The translations under genes were made by a program, and so were the position numbers. From positions 2,914,001 to 2,978,000 of the forward strand of contig NZ_OZ255701.1 in NCBI RefSeq assembly GCF_965276875.1: DNA of 64,000 bases. Direction: 5' to 3'. Of this stretch, positions 8,033 to 16,926 are shown piece by piece. A model generated the notes under the pieces. It saw only the letters and a program-made list of their open reading frames with translations, was not told the DNA's origin and searched no databases. The stretch is from Lichenicoccus sp965276875. GTDB taxonomy: Bacteria; Pseudomonadota; Alphaproteobacteria; Acetobacterales; Acetobacteraceae. The stretch's first letter is position 1, and every line of letters starts with the position of its first letter.

Positions 8033-8857
8033 TTGCGTATCCTGTTTCTGGGCGATGTCGTCGGGCGCGTCGGCCGCGAGCTGGTCGAGGCCAGCCTGCC
8101 GGGCCTGCGCGCGCGTCTGCGTCTCGATCTCGTGGTGGTCAACGGCGAGAATGCCAGCCACGGCTTTGGCCTGGCGCCGGCGATGGCCACCTGCCTGTTC
8201 GCCGCCGGCGCCGACGTCATCACGCTCGGCAACCATGCCTGGGACCGCAAGGAGCTGATCGGCCATATCAGCCAGGCTCCACGGATCATCCGGCCGCTGA
8301 ATTTTCCGCCTGGCACGCCCGGGCTTGGTCATGTCGTAGTCAGCCTCGCCGACGGCAGGCGCGCCCTCGTGGTGAACGCCATGGGCCGGCTGTTCATGGA
8401 CCCGCTCGATGATCCCTTCCGGCTGACCGACGAACTGCTGTCGCGGCATCGGCTCGGGGTGACGATGCAGGCGGCGGTAGTGGACTTCCACGCCGAGGCA
8501 ACCAGCGAGAAAATGGCCTTCGCGCATCATCTCGACGGCCGGGTGTCGCTGGTGATCGGCACCCATACCCACACGCCGACCGCGGACCACCGCATCCTGT
8601 CGGGCGGCACCGCCTATATGAGCGACGCCGGCATGTGCGGCGACTATGACAGCGTCATCGGCATGGCCAAGGCGCCGGCGATTGCCCGCTTCATACGCAA
8701 GATGCCGGGCGAGCGGCTGGGCCCGGCGGAGGGTGCTGCCAGCCTGAGCGGCCTGTTCGTGCAGACCGACGATCGCACCGGGCATGCTCGCGCGGTGGCG
8801 CCGCTGCGTATGGGCGGCGGGTTGTCCGAGGCGGTCCCCGAGCCGATGGTGGACTGA
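8033..8857 (+). CDS. YmdB-family metallophosphoesterase
   Basis: 274-residue calcineurin-like phosphoesterase of the YmdB/TIGR00282 family, whose characterised members hydrolyse cyclic nucleotides. The metal-binding motifs are readable: LFLGDVVG (D), VVNGEN (N), ITLGNHAWD (NH), VDFHAEATSEK (H) and GTHTHTPTAD (HTH). Length is typical. It starts with TTG at 8033, 6 bp after the cyclo-ligase stop, so the two genes are probably cotranscribed. Confidence 0.88.
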   Translation: MRILFLGDVVGRVGRELVEASLPGLRARLRLDLVVVNGENASHGFGLAPAMATCLFAAGADVITLGNHAWDRKELIGHISQAPRIIRPLNFPPGTPGLGHVVVSLADGRRALVVNAMGRLFMDPLDDPFRLTDELLSRHRLGVTMQAAVVDFHAEATSEKMAFAHHLDGRVSLVIGTHTHTPTADHRILSGGTAYMSDAGMCGDYDSVIGMAKAPAIARFIRKMPGERLGPAEGAASLSGLFVQTDDRTGHARAVAPLRMGGGLSEAVPEPMVD

Positions 8858-8996
8858 TCCCGATAGACGACCATGCCGAGATCGGGCCGGCCGGCCACGA
8901 GGAGACAGAGCTGGTGGCCGCCCGTGCCAAGTTGGGCAGCCAAACAACGCTGGTGAGTTTGCACAAAGCTTCTATCCGCAAATCGATAGTGGCAGA

Positions 8997-9197
8997 ATGT
9001 TGCAGATGGGGATCCTCACGGGCAATCGACGTGCGGCGCTGGGCGCGGCCGGGGCGGGCGACGAGCGGGCAACTCAGGTTGCGACCTATGAGGTGCGGCT
9101 GGCGAACGTCGAGACACGCTTGTCGGTGCTGACCTGGATGGTAGGCGCGAACCTCGCTTTGACGTTGCTGGTGTTGGGCAAGCTGTTTCACGGCTGA
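8997..9197 (+). CDS. small membrane protein with coiled coil
   Basis: 66-residue protein. A short helical, coiled-coil-like stretch (TYEVRLANVETRLSVL) leads into one C-terminal transmembrane segment (TWMVGANLALTLLVLGKLF). The layout resembles phage XhlA-like or stomatin-partner small membrane proteins, but no family is certain. The ATG at 8997 is the first convincing start; the frame is open further upstream without clear coding signal. Confidence 0.45.
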   Translation: MLQMGILTGNRRAALGAAGAGDERATQVATYEVRLANVETRLSVLTWMVGANLALTLLVLGKLFHG

Positions 9198-9713
9198 TTC
9201 TGTTTGGCACCCATAAGTGCGCGGTATGGCCTGCATCCCGCGCCGTGCGGCCATCGACCTTTGCATCCCGTCCGGAGCCACCATGCGTGTGCCGGGCTCG
9301 CCCGCTCGCCAGCACTGTGTCACTCAAGCCGTCATCGCACCTATGCAACAAAATGAGGAAGCCGAACGCAGCGATGCGCCGCCCTTTCTGCTTCAGCTGG
9401 GCGCCGTGCTGGGGTTTGAGCCGCCGCCGGTGCGGAGAATACGGCTTTCGGTCCAACTCTGACGGTCGTTCAGTTGCAACGCCAGCGAAGACGACCGTGA
9501 CGGCGGAGGGCATCTGTGCGGGGCATAGCCCTTACTCTCGTGACTACGGCTGGATTGACTTGATCGTGGACTCACGTTCATAACGCAGCTGGATGTGTAA
9601 AAGTCACAGCCCGGTCGGTAGTCCGGGTGGCATTTGCGCTCGTACGAGCCGCCCGCATACACGGTGTCGGCCTCCCGCACGTCCTTTTCCAATTGGAGGG
9701 GAAGGTGTGTCTC
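9198..9713. other. intergenic stretch without a convincing gene
   Basis: About 515 bases between the small membrane protein and the next gene. Short open frames exist on both strands but none shows a recognisable domain, a good ribosome-binding site or a consistent codon bias. A minus-strand frame around 9560-9690 contains a Cys-rich segment (YERKCHPDYRPGC), but it lacks a credible start because it would extend antisense through the next gene. Confidence 0.5.
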
Positions 9714-10133
9714 ATGGAAATCTCGAAATGGATCATCGCATTCGTTGCGGTAATGAATTTCGGCGGTCTGATCGCGGATGCGATCGTTCCGGTAACTGCC
9801 AGACAGCATCTCTGGAACCCAGTCTGGCGGCCTCACGCAAAATTCCATAATGGGCAGACAATGCTCATGGGAATAATTGGTGGCTCCCTATCGCTTACCA
9901 TTCTGTTCGGCTGGCAGCCGTTGACGCTTCCGTTGTTCTTCATCGCCGCTGGCATTGCGGGAAGCTACTTCGTTGCCATGGCTTTGGCTCCTGCGTTTCC
10001 CGGAACCGCATGGATCGATCCCGAGTTCACGGCTACGACGGGGCGTCCGCTTGGGCTCGCTCCGCAACAGCTCGTCTCCTACGTGGTTTGCGGCCTTGTG
10101 ATCATCGCGATCGTGCTAGCCACTTCCACGTAG
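9714..10133 (+). CDS. four-TM integral membrane protein (DUF6640-like)
   Basis: 139-residue inner-membrane protein with about four hydrophobic segments: WIIAFVAVMNFGGLIADAIV, MLMGIIGGSLSLTILFGW, LFFIAAGIAGSYFVAMALA and QLVSYVVCGLVIIAIVLA. The soluble loop HLWNPVWRPHAKFHNGQ between the first two contains several His/Trp residues. This pattern (H.W.P.WRPHAKFH) resembles the uncharacterised DUF6640 family. GGAGGGGAAGG lies just upstream of the ATG at 9714. Substrate and role are unknown. Confidence 0.6.
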   Translation: MEISKWIIAFVAVMNFGGLIADAIVPVTARQHLWNPVWRPHAKFHNGQTMLMGIIGGSLSLTILFGWQPLTLPLFFIAAGIAGSYFVAMALAPAFPGTAWIDPEFTATTGRPLGLAPQQLVSYVVCGLVIIAIVLATST

Positions 10134-10176
10134 CTACCCTTGGCCACGCTCGGCTCGGTTGGACGGCCGCGACAGT

Positions 10177-10545
10177 CTATGAGGGCAAGCCGATGCTGAG
10201 TGCGATCTGGCGCCGGATTGCGGTGAGCTGAGTGTCGGTGATGCGCGAGCGGGTGGCTGTCAGCCGCGCCTTCGAGGTTGTGGCCACCAAATGCGACACC
10301 GCCCAGCAGGGTTTGGCGCAGCCGTTCTCGGGGGTTGGGGCGAGGGCGACGGCGAGGTCGGCGATTACCAGAGCCGCATCGTCGGTGAGTGGCACCAGGA
10401 TGACGTTGGGGTAGGCGCTGCCGAACAGCTCGTCATCCTCGACCACGATGGCCGGACGACGCTTGTTCGGCTCCTTGGGCAGGGCGTCACGCCAATCCGC
10501 GAGCACGATCTGGCCCGCTTTGACGACAAGGCCATCAGCCGCCAT
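10177..10545 (-). CDS. MazF/PemK-type toxin
   Basis: 122-residue PemK/MazF-like protein, probably an mRNA interferase. The N-terminus KAGQIVLADWRDALPKEPNKRRPAIVVEDDE carries the family's strand-loop pattern followed by RRPAIVV, and VILVPLTDD follows. It starts inside the end of the upstream gene (11-bp overlap at 10535-10545), as is usual for a toxin translated after its antitoxin. The toxic activity itself is inferred from family only. Confidence 0.8.
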   Translation of the reverse strand: MAADGLVVKAGQIVLADWRDALPKEPNKRRPAIVVEDDELFGSAYPNVILVPLTDDAALVIADLAVALAPTPENGCAKPCWAVSHLVATTSKARLTATRSRITDTQLTAIRRQIALSIGLPS

Positions 10546-10777
10546 CGGCGCGCGGCGTGCCCCAATCCTCATAGAAGCGTTGCGCCTCGGGGCTGGCCGC
10601 GACATGCGCCCCGACCTGCTCGCTGGCGCGCCGAATGCGATCGCGTCTGGCGTCGCGCGCGGCACGCGTGGCGACGTCGCGCAGCAAGGTGGCGAGGCCG
10701 ATGCCGTGCGCGCGCGCCTGCGCGTCGAGCTCGTCGCGCACATCGTCGTCCAGCCTGATCGAGATCGGAACACCCAC
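10535..10777 (-). CDS. ribbon-helix-helix antitoxin
   Basis: 80-residue protein starting MGVPISIRLDDDVRDELDAQAR, a ribbon-helix-helix DNA-binding fold (beta strand SIRLDDDV followed by two helices). The C-terminal helical region would bind the toxin. It is located directly upstream of the MazF-like gene and overlaps it. By analogy it should repress its own promoter, near 10780-10800, but I did not identify an operator. Confidence 0.75.
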   Translation of the reverse strand: MGVPISIRLDDDVRDELDAQARAHGIGLATLLRDVATRAARDARRDRIRRASEQVGAHVAASPEAQRFYEDWGTPRADGG

Positions 10778-10806
10778 GGCCCTGCTCCCTTGTTTGTATG
10801 GAGTAA

Positions 10807-11799
10807 CTACACCTGCGCACTACTGCGGCGCAAGGTTCGTCGCATTTCGGCGAGGGCGTGCGCTGATGCTCGCAAGGGCGTGCGCAGGCGCCAGGAGACG
10901 GGTGCGCGCAGCGTGGGTACGATCGGCCTGGACGTGATCGGCTCCAGCACGTAGAGCGAGGCGCGGTGGGCCGGGGCGAAGCGGTGCAGACGGGCGCGCC
11001 AGCCGGTCGTGCGGGCGAGCGCGACCAGATAGTCATGGGTGAAGCCAAGCTCCATCCAGCCGTAGCGGCGGATGCAGAACACCGACAGCGCGTCCAGTCT
11101 TGGGCCCCATGGATAGGGGATGGCGCGAGTGGGGGCGCGCACCACCGGCTCGCCGCAGAGCACCAGCCGGCCGCCGGGGCGCAGCCGGTCATGCAGCCGG
11201 ATCAGCAGCGTCTCGAAATCGAAGGCGTGGTGGAAGGCTTCGTAGAACAGGATTGCGTCGAATCGCTGGCCGTCGAAGCCGTCGCCGAAGCCGGCGCGCT
11301 CGGTCTCCACGGCGAGGCCGAGATGATGCGCCTGTTGTGTGATCGAACCCAGTGCCGCCTTGTCGATGTCGACGCCGCAGGCGCGGTAGCCGAGCCGCGA
11401 CAAAGTCAGCAGGATCTGGCCGCTGCCGGGGCCGTATTCGAGCACGCTGCCGCCGGGCGGGATGCCGAGATGGCGTAGCACGTGGCCGTAAGCGAACAGA
11501 TGCTCGCTGGCCATCGACGCGTCGCGGAACGACCAGGGCACCAGGCCGGTCCAGGGATCGTCGGGCGGCGGCCGCGCCGGAGGCTCGTCGCGACCAGGCT
11601 CGTAGCCCTGCTCGGGACGGCCGCGTAGGGAAAGATAGAGGGCGAGTGCGGCCTCGCGGTAGGCGGGCGAGAATGGATCGAGCCGGGCGAGGGCGGCAGC
11701 ACCTGGGACGTCGAGCACCATGTCGGCCATTTGCCGGTATTGCGCCGTGTCGGGTACGCCATCGCCGATCGCCTCGAGCAGGGCGGCGAAGCCGGTCAT
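10807..11799 (-). CDS. class I SAM-dependent methyltransferase
   Basis: 330-residue protein whose middle part is a Rossmann methyltransferase. SAM-binding motif I is VLEYGPGSGQILL, then ACGVDIDKAALG, and RFDAILFYEAFHHAFDF with LRPGGRLVLCGEP follow. The first 90 residues form a separate N-terminal region and the last 60 are basic. The style matches methyltransferases acting on small molecules or glycan lipids, but substrate is unknown. It lies 2 bp downstream of the AMP nucleosidase gene and is probably cotranscribed. Confidence 0.7.
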   Translation of the reverse strand: MTGFAALLEAIGDGVPDTAQYRQMADMVLDVPGAAALARLDPFSPAYREAALALYLSLRGRPEQGYEPGRDEPPARPPPDDPWTGLVPWSFRDASMASEHLFAYGHVLRHLGIPPGGSVLEYGPGSGQILLTLSRLGYRACGVDIDKAALGSITQQAHHLGLAVETERAGFGDGFDGQRFDAILFYEAFHHAFDFETLLIRLHDRLRPGGRLVLCGEPVVRAPTRAIPYPWGPRLDALSVFCIRRYGWMELGFTHDYLVALARTTGWRARLHRFAPAHRASLYVLEPITSRPIVPTLRAPVSWRLRTPLRASAHALAEMRRTLRRSSAQV

Positions 11800-11800
11800 G

Positions 11801-13216
11801 CTAGCGGAACGGCGGCTCGTCGAAGCCGCGCAGCTTGCGCGAGTGCAGCCGGCCGGTGCCCTGCGCGCGCAACGCCCGCATGGTCTCGATGCCGATATGC
11901 AGATGCTGGCTGATGCGCTCGCGGTAGAAGCTCTGTGCCATGCCGCGCAGCTTGAGTTCGCCGTGCAGCGGCTTGTCCGATACGCACAGCAGCGTGCCGT
12001 AGGGCACCCGGAAGCGAAAGCCGTTGGCGGCGATGGTGGCGGATTCCATGTCCACGGCGATCGACCGGCTCATGTTGATTTGCCCGAACAGGGCATTGTA
12101 GCGCAGCTCCCAGTTGCGGTTGTCGGTGGTCATCACCGTGCCGGTGCGCATGCGTGTCTTGAGATCGTTATCGCGCAGGCCGGTGATCTTGCTGGTGGCT
12201 TCCTGCAGCGCGACCTGGACCTCGGCGATCGGCGGCACCGGCACCCAGGGTGGGAGGTCCTCGTCGAGCACATGGTCGTCGCGCAGGTAGCCGTGCGCCA
12301 GCACGTAGTCGCCGAGCCGCTGGGTGCGACGCAGCCCGGCGCAATGGCCGAGCATCAGCCAGCAATGCGGACGCAGCACCGCGACATGGTCGGTGATGGT
12401 CTTCGCGTTTGAAGGTCCCACCCCGATATTGATTAAAGTGATGCCGTCGCCGTCTGGGCGGACCATGTGATAGGCCGGCATCTGCGGGTTGCCCTCGGCC
12501 TCGGCGAAGCGTGTGTACTCTCCGCCTTCCTTTAACGCGTCGCGACCAAGGGCGATGAAGGCCTCGACATAGCGCTGGTAGTTGGTGAGCAGCACGAATC
12601 GCTGGAAATCGGCGGGTGGTGTGCCGGTGTAATGGTGCAGGCGGGCCAGCGAGTAGTCGACGCGTTCGGCGGTGAACAAGGAGAGCGGCCGCGGCTGGCC
12701 GGGGTTGGGCTGCTGGCGGCAATTGGCGATCAGGTCGTCGGTGCTCTGCAGGTCGGGCAGCGTGAAGCGCAGGCCGAGTTGGCGCACCTCGTCCTCGCCG
12801 ATGTCGGTGACGCTGTCCTCGATCACGTAGGGCAGCGGGATACGGCGGTGCGAGCGCCCGACCAGCACCGGACGGTGATAGTGCCGGAGCAGCAGCGCGA
12901 TCTGTTCGGTGAGATACTCCTCGAACAACGCCGGACGGGTCAGGGTGGTGCCGTAGAAGCCAGGCTCCAGCAGCACGCCGTAAGGGAGCCGGCTGTCGGT
13001 CAGCAGGCTGGCGCCGTCCACCTCGATGGCGAGGTAGGGGTAGACCGCGCCCGCGGCGTCGCCGCCCCCAATGCTCCCCGTGGTGGCGCGCGCGGCGAAG
13101 GCGGCGCGCAGGATGTCGCTGCTGTCCGCGTAGATCGCGCGGAGCGCCGCCATTGCGGCGGTCGCGTCGTCGAACGCTGTGAAGTCGCGTCCCACCTGAT
13201 CCTGCGGCCTATCCAT
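11801..13216 (-). CDS. amn: AMP nucleosidase
   Basis: 471-residue enzyme that hydrolyses AMP to adenine and ribose 5-phosphate. The N-terminal domain is followed by a nucleoside-phosphorylase-like catalytic domain containing the segments GDGITLINIGVGPSNAKT and LMLGHCAGLR. VDMESATIAANGFRFRVPYGTLLCVSDKPLHGE, which carries the substrate-binding glutamate (DMES), follows. Length fits the bacterial Amn family. The ATG is at 13214-13216. Confidence 0.9.
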   Translation of the reverse strand: MDRPQDQVGRDFTAFDDATAAMAALRAIYADSSDILRAAFAARATTGSIGGGDAAGAVYPYLAIEVDGASLLTDSRLPYGVLLEPGFYGTTLTRPALFEEYLTEQIALLLRHYHRPVLVGRSHRRIPLPYVIEDSVTDIGEDEVRQLGLRFTLPDLQSTDDLIANCRQQPNPGQPRPLSLFTAERVDYSLARLHHYTGTPPADFQRFVLLTNYQRYVEAFIALGRDALKEGGEYTRFAEAEGNPQMPAYHMVRPDGDGITLINIGVGPSNAKTITDHVAVLRPHCWLMLGHCAGLRRTQRLGDYVLAHGYLRDDHVLDEDLPPWVPVPPIAEVQVALQEATSKITGLRDNDLKTRMRTGTVMTTDNRNWELRYNALFGQINMSRSIAVDMESATIAANGFRFRVPYGTLLCVSDKPLHGELKLRGMAQSFYRERISQHLHIGIETMRALRAQGTGRLHSRKLRGFDEPPFR

Positions 13217-13229
13217 CGCCGTGCTCCGC

Positions 13230-14192
13230 TCAGCGCCGCAGCAGGATGTAGTCGATGGTGAGGTCGACGTCGAACGTCGGGCCCTTCATGTCAGGCGGGA
13301 TCGGCGGCAGGGTGGCGCCGCGGAACATGCCCTCGGTGGCGTCGTCGAGGGCGTAGGAGCCGGACGAGTTCACCAGTTTTATGCTCTTCACGTGCCCCTG
13401 CCGGTCGAGCACCACCTTGACGCTTGAGGGTCCATCCTCGCCGCGTTCCGCCGCATCCTCGGGATAGTACATGTGGCGGCGTATCCAGTCGCCGAGCTCC
13501 TGTTCGTAGTCGCTGCTGACGCCATGGATGCTGCTGGTCGAGGCGTAGGGTGTGTTGATCTGGCCGTTCTGCACCATTGGGCCGAGCGACAGGTCGATTG
13601 AGCCGCCGGAGCCGGCGCGGCGGTGGTGCGGACGCGGGGGTGCAAAGGAGAGGTTCATCGGATGCGACAGCGGCGAGTTGTTCTGCGCCGGCTTCGGATG
13701 CGGCAGCGGCTTGGGCACTGCCTCGGCACTCGGCAGTTCCGGCAGCGGCACCGGCGGCGGCGCCTCCATCGGCGGTAGCCGGGTCGGCGGCGCCGGCGTC
13801 GGCATCGGCTTGGTCTGTGGCACGGGGGCGCTGTTGGGCTCGCCGACCATGCCGGACCTGCCAGGATTTTCGTAGAGCATCTCGACCGGCTGGGCTTCCT
13901 GCGGCGGGCCGCCCGGTGGGTGGCGATAGCTCAGCGCCAGCAGCGCCAGCACGGCGAGGTGGATCAGTCCCGATGCGGCGAGGATGCCGCCGATGCGGTC
14001 GCGCAGCCGGCGCCGACGACGCACCAGCGGCTGGTCCACTCTGTCCAGCACGGCCGCCGGGGCCGCGTCGGCGACGAAGCCGGGCCGTGCGGCGCCGTGC
14101 AGCGCCGGCGCCGTGCCTTGTGGTTCCGGCGCCAGCAGCGGGAGAGTGCGCGCGTCCCGTGTGCGTTGCTGGATGCCGACGAGCTGGTTCAT
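13230..14192 (-). CDS. TonB-like energy-transducer protein
   Basis: 320-residue protein with a cytoplasmic N-terminal part and one transmembrane segment (GGILAASGLIHLAVLALLALSY). A long Pro-rich periplasmic linker follows (many PP/PXP repeats, around residues 110-190), then a C-terminal TonB-like domain (WIRRHMYYPEDAAE, SSVKVVLDRQG, DDATEGMF). The layout is that of TonB, but no exbB/exbD lies nearby. The start is ambiguous: the ATG at 14192 is chosen, and an in-frame ATG about 20 codons upstream is possible. Confidence 0.72.
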   Translation of the reverse strand: MNQLVGIQQRTRDARTLPLLAPEPQGTAPALHGAARPGFVADAAPAAVLDRVDQPLVRRRRRLRDRIGGILAASGLIHLAVLALLALSYRHPPGGPPQEAQPVEMLYENPGRSGMVGEPNSAPVPQTKPMPTPAPPTRLPPMEAPPPVPLPELPSAEAVPKPLPHPKPAQNNSPLSHPMNLSFAPPRPHHRRAGSGGSIDLSLGPMVQNGQINTPYASTSSIHGVSSDYEQELGDWIRRHMYYPEDAAERGEDGPSSVKVVLDRQGHVKSIKLVNSSGSYALDDATEGMFRGATLPPIPPDMKGPTFDVDLTIDYILLRR

Positions 14193-14293
14193 GGACTGCC
14201 GGAAATCTCCACCCGATCCCGGCGCGGGAAAGGCGGCGCAGTCTGCCATCGCCGGGATTGCTTCGCCACCGTCCGTCTGGAACGATACGAATC

Positions 14294-15004
14294 GTGACAC
14301 AAGCGGGAATTCCCGAAATCGCGGCGGCGCTGCGTGCGCCTGACGCGCCGGCGGTGCCGCGGCGCGCGGCAATGCGATCGCATCTGTGTGCCGCCGACCC
14401 TGATCTTGCCGGCCTGATCGCCAAGGTCGGGCGCTGCCGTCTGCGGGTCGACCGCGCCCGCGAGCCTTACGAGTCGCTGGTGCGGGCCATCGCGCACCAG
14501 CAGTTGCACGGCCGTGCGGCGGAGGCGATTCTGGGGCGTATGATGGCGCTGCTGGCGGACGATGGCTTTCCGTCGGCGGCGTCCCTGCTCGCAGCCGAGC
14601 CGGACGCGCTGCGCGGCTGCGGCTTCTCGTTGGCCAAGATCGCGGCGCTGCGGGCGGTGGCGGAGGCGGCACAGTCCGGGCTGGTGCCGAGCCGGGCACG
14701 TGCCTGCCGGCTGTCCGACGCGGTGCTGATCGAGCGGCTGAGCAGCCTGCGGGGCATCGGCCGCTGGACGGTGGAGATGCTGCTGATCTTCAGCCTGGGC
14801 CGTCCCGACATCATGCCGGTCGACGATTTCGGCGTGCGCGAGGGCTACCGGCTGCTGAAGCAGCTCGACCGGCAACCGCGCCTGCGGGAGCTGGCCAGCC
14901 TGACGGAGTCATGGCGCCCGTATCGCTCCGCGGCTGCCTGGTACCTGTGGCGTGCCGCGGACCTGGCCAAGCCGGCGGCGGCCGCGAATCCGATGACCGC
15001 CTGA
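14294..15004 (+). CDS. DNA-3-methyladenine glycosylase II (AlkA-like)
   Basis: 236-residue base-excision repair enzyme of the HhH-GPD superfamily. The helix-hairpin-helix is LSSLRGIGRWTVEMLLIFSLGRP and the catalytic aspartate is the second D in MPVDDFGVREGY. EPYESLVRAIAHQQLHGRAAE is the typical AlkA core start. The AlkA N-terminal TBP-like domain is missing, so this is a short form. GTG at 14294 is the preferred start. It is divergent from the TonB-like gene. Confidence 0.85.
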   Translation: MTQAGIPEIAAALRAPDAPAVPRRAAMRSHLCAADPDLAGLIAKVGRCRLRVDRAREPYESLVRAIAHQQLHGRAAEAILGRMMALLADDGFPSAASLLAAEPDALRGCGFSLAKIAALRAVAEAAQSGLVPSRARACRLSDAVLIERLSSLRGIGRWTVEMLLIFSLGRPDIMPVDDFGVREGYRLLKQLDRQPRLRELASLTESWRPYRSAAAWYLWRAADLAKPAAAANPMTA

Positions 15005-15796
15005 TCAGAACGCGTCCGTGAACTCCTCCAGCAGGGCGGCGAAACGGGTGGGGTTGTCGGCATGCAGCCAGTGGCCGGCCTGTTCGATCGTCTCCATGCG
15101 GTGTTGGGGAAACAGACGGCGCATGGCCGCATGGTGTTGCGGCTGGATGTAGGGGGACGCACCGCCGGCCAGGAACAGGGTTGGGCCGTGATAGGCCTGG
15201 TCCTCGGGCATTGCCGGCCAGCCTTCGATGTCGGCCATCGAGGCGGCGATTTCGTCGAGTCCGATCTGCCAGCCGGGGCGCTCGCCTAGCCGGATGTTCT
15301 GGATCATCAGGCCGCGAACGGCGGCGCTGGCGATTAAGGGGGCCAGCAGCGCGTCGGCGCTGGTGCGGTTGAGATATTGGGGAAACCTGATTTGCTGCAT
15401 CTGCCGGGCGAGTTGTGCACTGCCGTGCTCGCTCGGGCCCGGCGGGATGTCGGCGACCAGCAGGCTGTGCACCTGCTCTGGCCGGTTCAGCGCCAGCACC
15501 ATCGCCGCCTTGCCGCCCATCGAGTGTCCGACCAGGGTGGCCGGCAGCGCGCCCAACCCGTCGAGGGTCTCGATCAGGTCCGACGCCATGTTGGTATAGT
15601 CCATCGGGCCGTGCGGGCTGTCGCCGTGGTTGCGCAGGTCGATGGCCAGGGTGCGCCGCCGGGCGGCGAGCCGGCGCTGGAAGAAGCCAAGATTGCGGGC
15701 ACGCCCGAACAGGCCGTGCAGCAGGATGATCGGCGGACGCGCGACGGCGGGGGCATCCGGAGGGTCGGGTCCGCGGTCGAGAACGTTTAGCTTCAC
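15005..15796 (-). CDS. alpha/beta hydrolase (YbfF-like esterase)
   Basis: 263-residue alpha/beta-hydrolase. The oxyanion segment is ILLHGLFGRARN, the nucleophile elbow is LVGHSMGGKAAM, and the catalytic His is probably in EQAGHWLHAD. The AIDLRNHGDSPHGPMDY segment is typical of the YbfF/esterase group. It starts with GTG overlapping the stop of the upstream quinone oxidoreductase gene (GTGA), so the two form one transcript. Substrate unknown. Confidence 0.8.
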   Translation of the reverse strand: MKLNVLDRGPDPPDAPAVARPPIILLHGLFGRARNLGFFQRRLAARRRTLAIDLRNHGDSPHGPMDYTNMASDLIETLDGLGALPATLVGHSMGGKAAMVLALNRPEQVHSLLVADIPPGPSEHGSAQLARQMQQIRFPQYLNRTSADALLAPLIASAAVRGLMIQNIRLGERPGWQIGLDEIAASMADIEGWPAMPEDQAYHGPTLFLAGGASPYIQPQHHAAMRRLFPQHRMETIEQAGHWLHADNPTRFAALLEEFTDAF

Positions 15797-16797
15797 GGAC
15801 CTGCGGTCAGCACGATCTTGCCGGAATGCGCGCCGCTCTCCATCAGCGCATGCGCGTCCGCCGCCTGGGCGAGCGGGAACACCGCATGGATCAGCGGCTT
15901 GCAGGCGCCGGACTCAAGCAGCGGCCAGGCGTGATCGAGCAGGGCGGAGGCGATTTCGGCCTTGAAGGCGGCGCTGCGTGGCCGCATCGTCGAACCGGTG
16001 ACGGTGAGCCGGCGCCGCATCAGCTTCGACAGCCGCACCCCGTCGACGACGTCGCCGCTTTGCACCGCGACGATCAGCAGCTTGCCGTCATCGGCCAGGC
16101 TGTCGAGGTTGCGGTCGAAATAAGCGGCGCCGACCATGTCCAGCACCGCATCGACGCCGCGGCCGTTGGTGAGTTCACGGATGCGCGCGACGAAGTCCTC
16201 GGTGCGGTAGTTGAACGCGGCGGCGGCGCCGAGCGTCATACAGGTTTCGCATTTCTCGTCGGTGCCGGCGGTGGCGTAGGGGATCGCGCCGAGGCCGCGG
16301 GCGAGCTGGATCGCGGTGCTGCCGATGCCGCTGGTGCCGCCATGGATCAGCACGGTCTCGCCCGCCGACAGTCGGCCGATCCGGAACAAGTTGGCCCAGA
16401 CGGTGAAATAGGTCTCCGGCAAGGCCGCGGCGCCGACCGCGTCGAACCCGCTGGGCCACGGCAGGCATTGTCCCAATGGTGCGACGCACTGCTCGGCGTA
16501 GCCGCCGCCATTGACCAGGGCGCAGACGCGGTCGCCCACGGCATAGCCGGTCTCGTGTGCGCCTAGGGCAATGATTTCGCCCGCGACCTCAAGCCCGAGG
16601 ATCGGGCTCGCATCCGGGGGCGGCGGATACAGCCCCTTGCGCTGCATGATGTCCGGCCGGTTGATGCCCGCCGCCTGCACCCGGATCAGCGCCTGGCCAT
16701 CCCCTGGTGTTGGCGCGGGTCCGTGCGCCACGCGCAGCACGTCCGGGCCGCCATCGCCGCCGCGGTCGATGAAGCGCATGGTCTGGGGCTCGGTCAT
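15793..16797 (-). CDS. NAD(P)H:quinone oxidoreductase (PIG3/zeta-crystallin type)
   Basis: 334-residue medium-chain reductase of the quinone oxidoreductase subgroup, zinc-free. NADPH-binding motif HGGTSGIGSTAIQLARG is present (GGxSGIG variant of GxGxxG), preceded by LPETYFTVWANLF, which fits the PIG3 family. It reduces quinones or related alpha,beta-unsaturated substrates. The ATG at 16797 is chosen over the in-frame TTG at 16803 because an AAGGA sits at a normal distance. The upstream region has a tandem duplication (see separate feature). Confidence 0.8.
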   Translation of the reverse strand: MTEPQTMRFIDRGGDGGPDVLRVAHGPAPTPGDGQALIRVQAAGINRPDIMQRKGLYPPPPDASPILGLEVAGEIIALGAHETGYAVGDRVCALVNGGGYAEQCVAPLGQCLPWPSGFDAVGAAALPETYFTVWANLFRIGRLSAGETVLIHGGTSGIGSTAIQLARGLGAIPYATAGTDEKCETCMTLGAAAAFNYRTEDFVARIRELTNGRGVDAVLDMVGAAYFDRNLDSLADDGKLLIVAVQSGDVVDGVRLSKLMRRRLTVTGSTMRPRSAAFKAEIASALLDHAWPLLESGACKPLIHAVFPLAQAADAHALMESGAHSGKIVLTAGP

Positions 16798-16803
16798 CGC
16801 CAA

Positions 16804-16833
16804 TTATCCTTGGGGGCCAGTTATCCTTGGGGG
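16804..16833. repeat. tandem duplication of a ribosome-binding region
   Basis: The 13-bp TTATCCTTGGGGG occurs at 16804-16816 and again at 16821-16833, with a 17-bp period. Read on the minus strand this is CCCCCAAGGATAA twice, so the Shine-Dalgarno core AAGGA is duplicated. The proximal copy is spaced 9 nt from the ATG at 16797. The distal copy is too far to serve that start. Confidence 0.7.
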
Positions 16834-16926
16834 AGCAGCTGTCCGTGCCGTATTGCACCCAGGCGGGGCAACCGGTCGGGCTGGTATTGCTTTCATCATG
16901 CAGGGCTGACACGAGGCGATCAATCC

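Noticed and set aside
9393..9848. Minus-strand frame with a Cys-rich patch
   Set aside because: It runs antisense through the membrane-protein gene and has no credible start or family.
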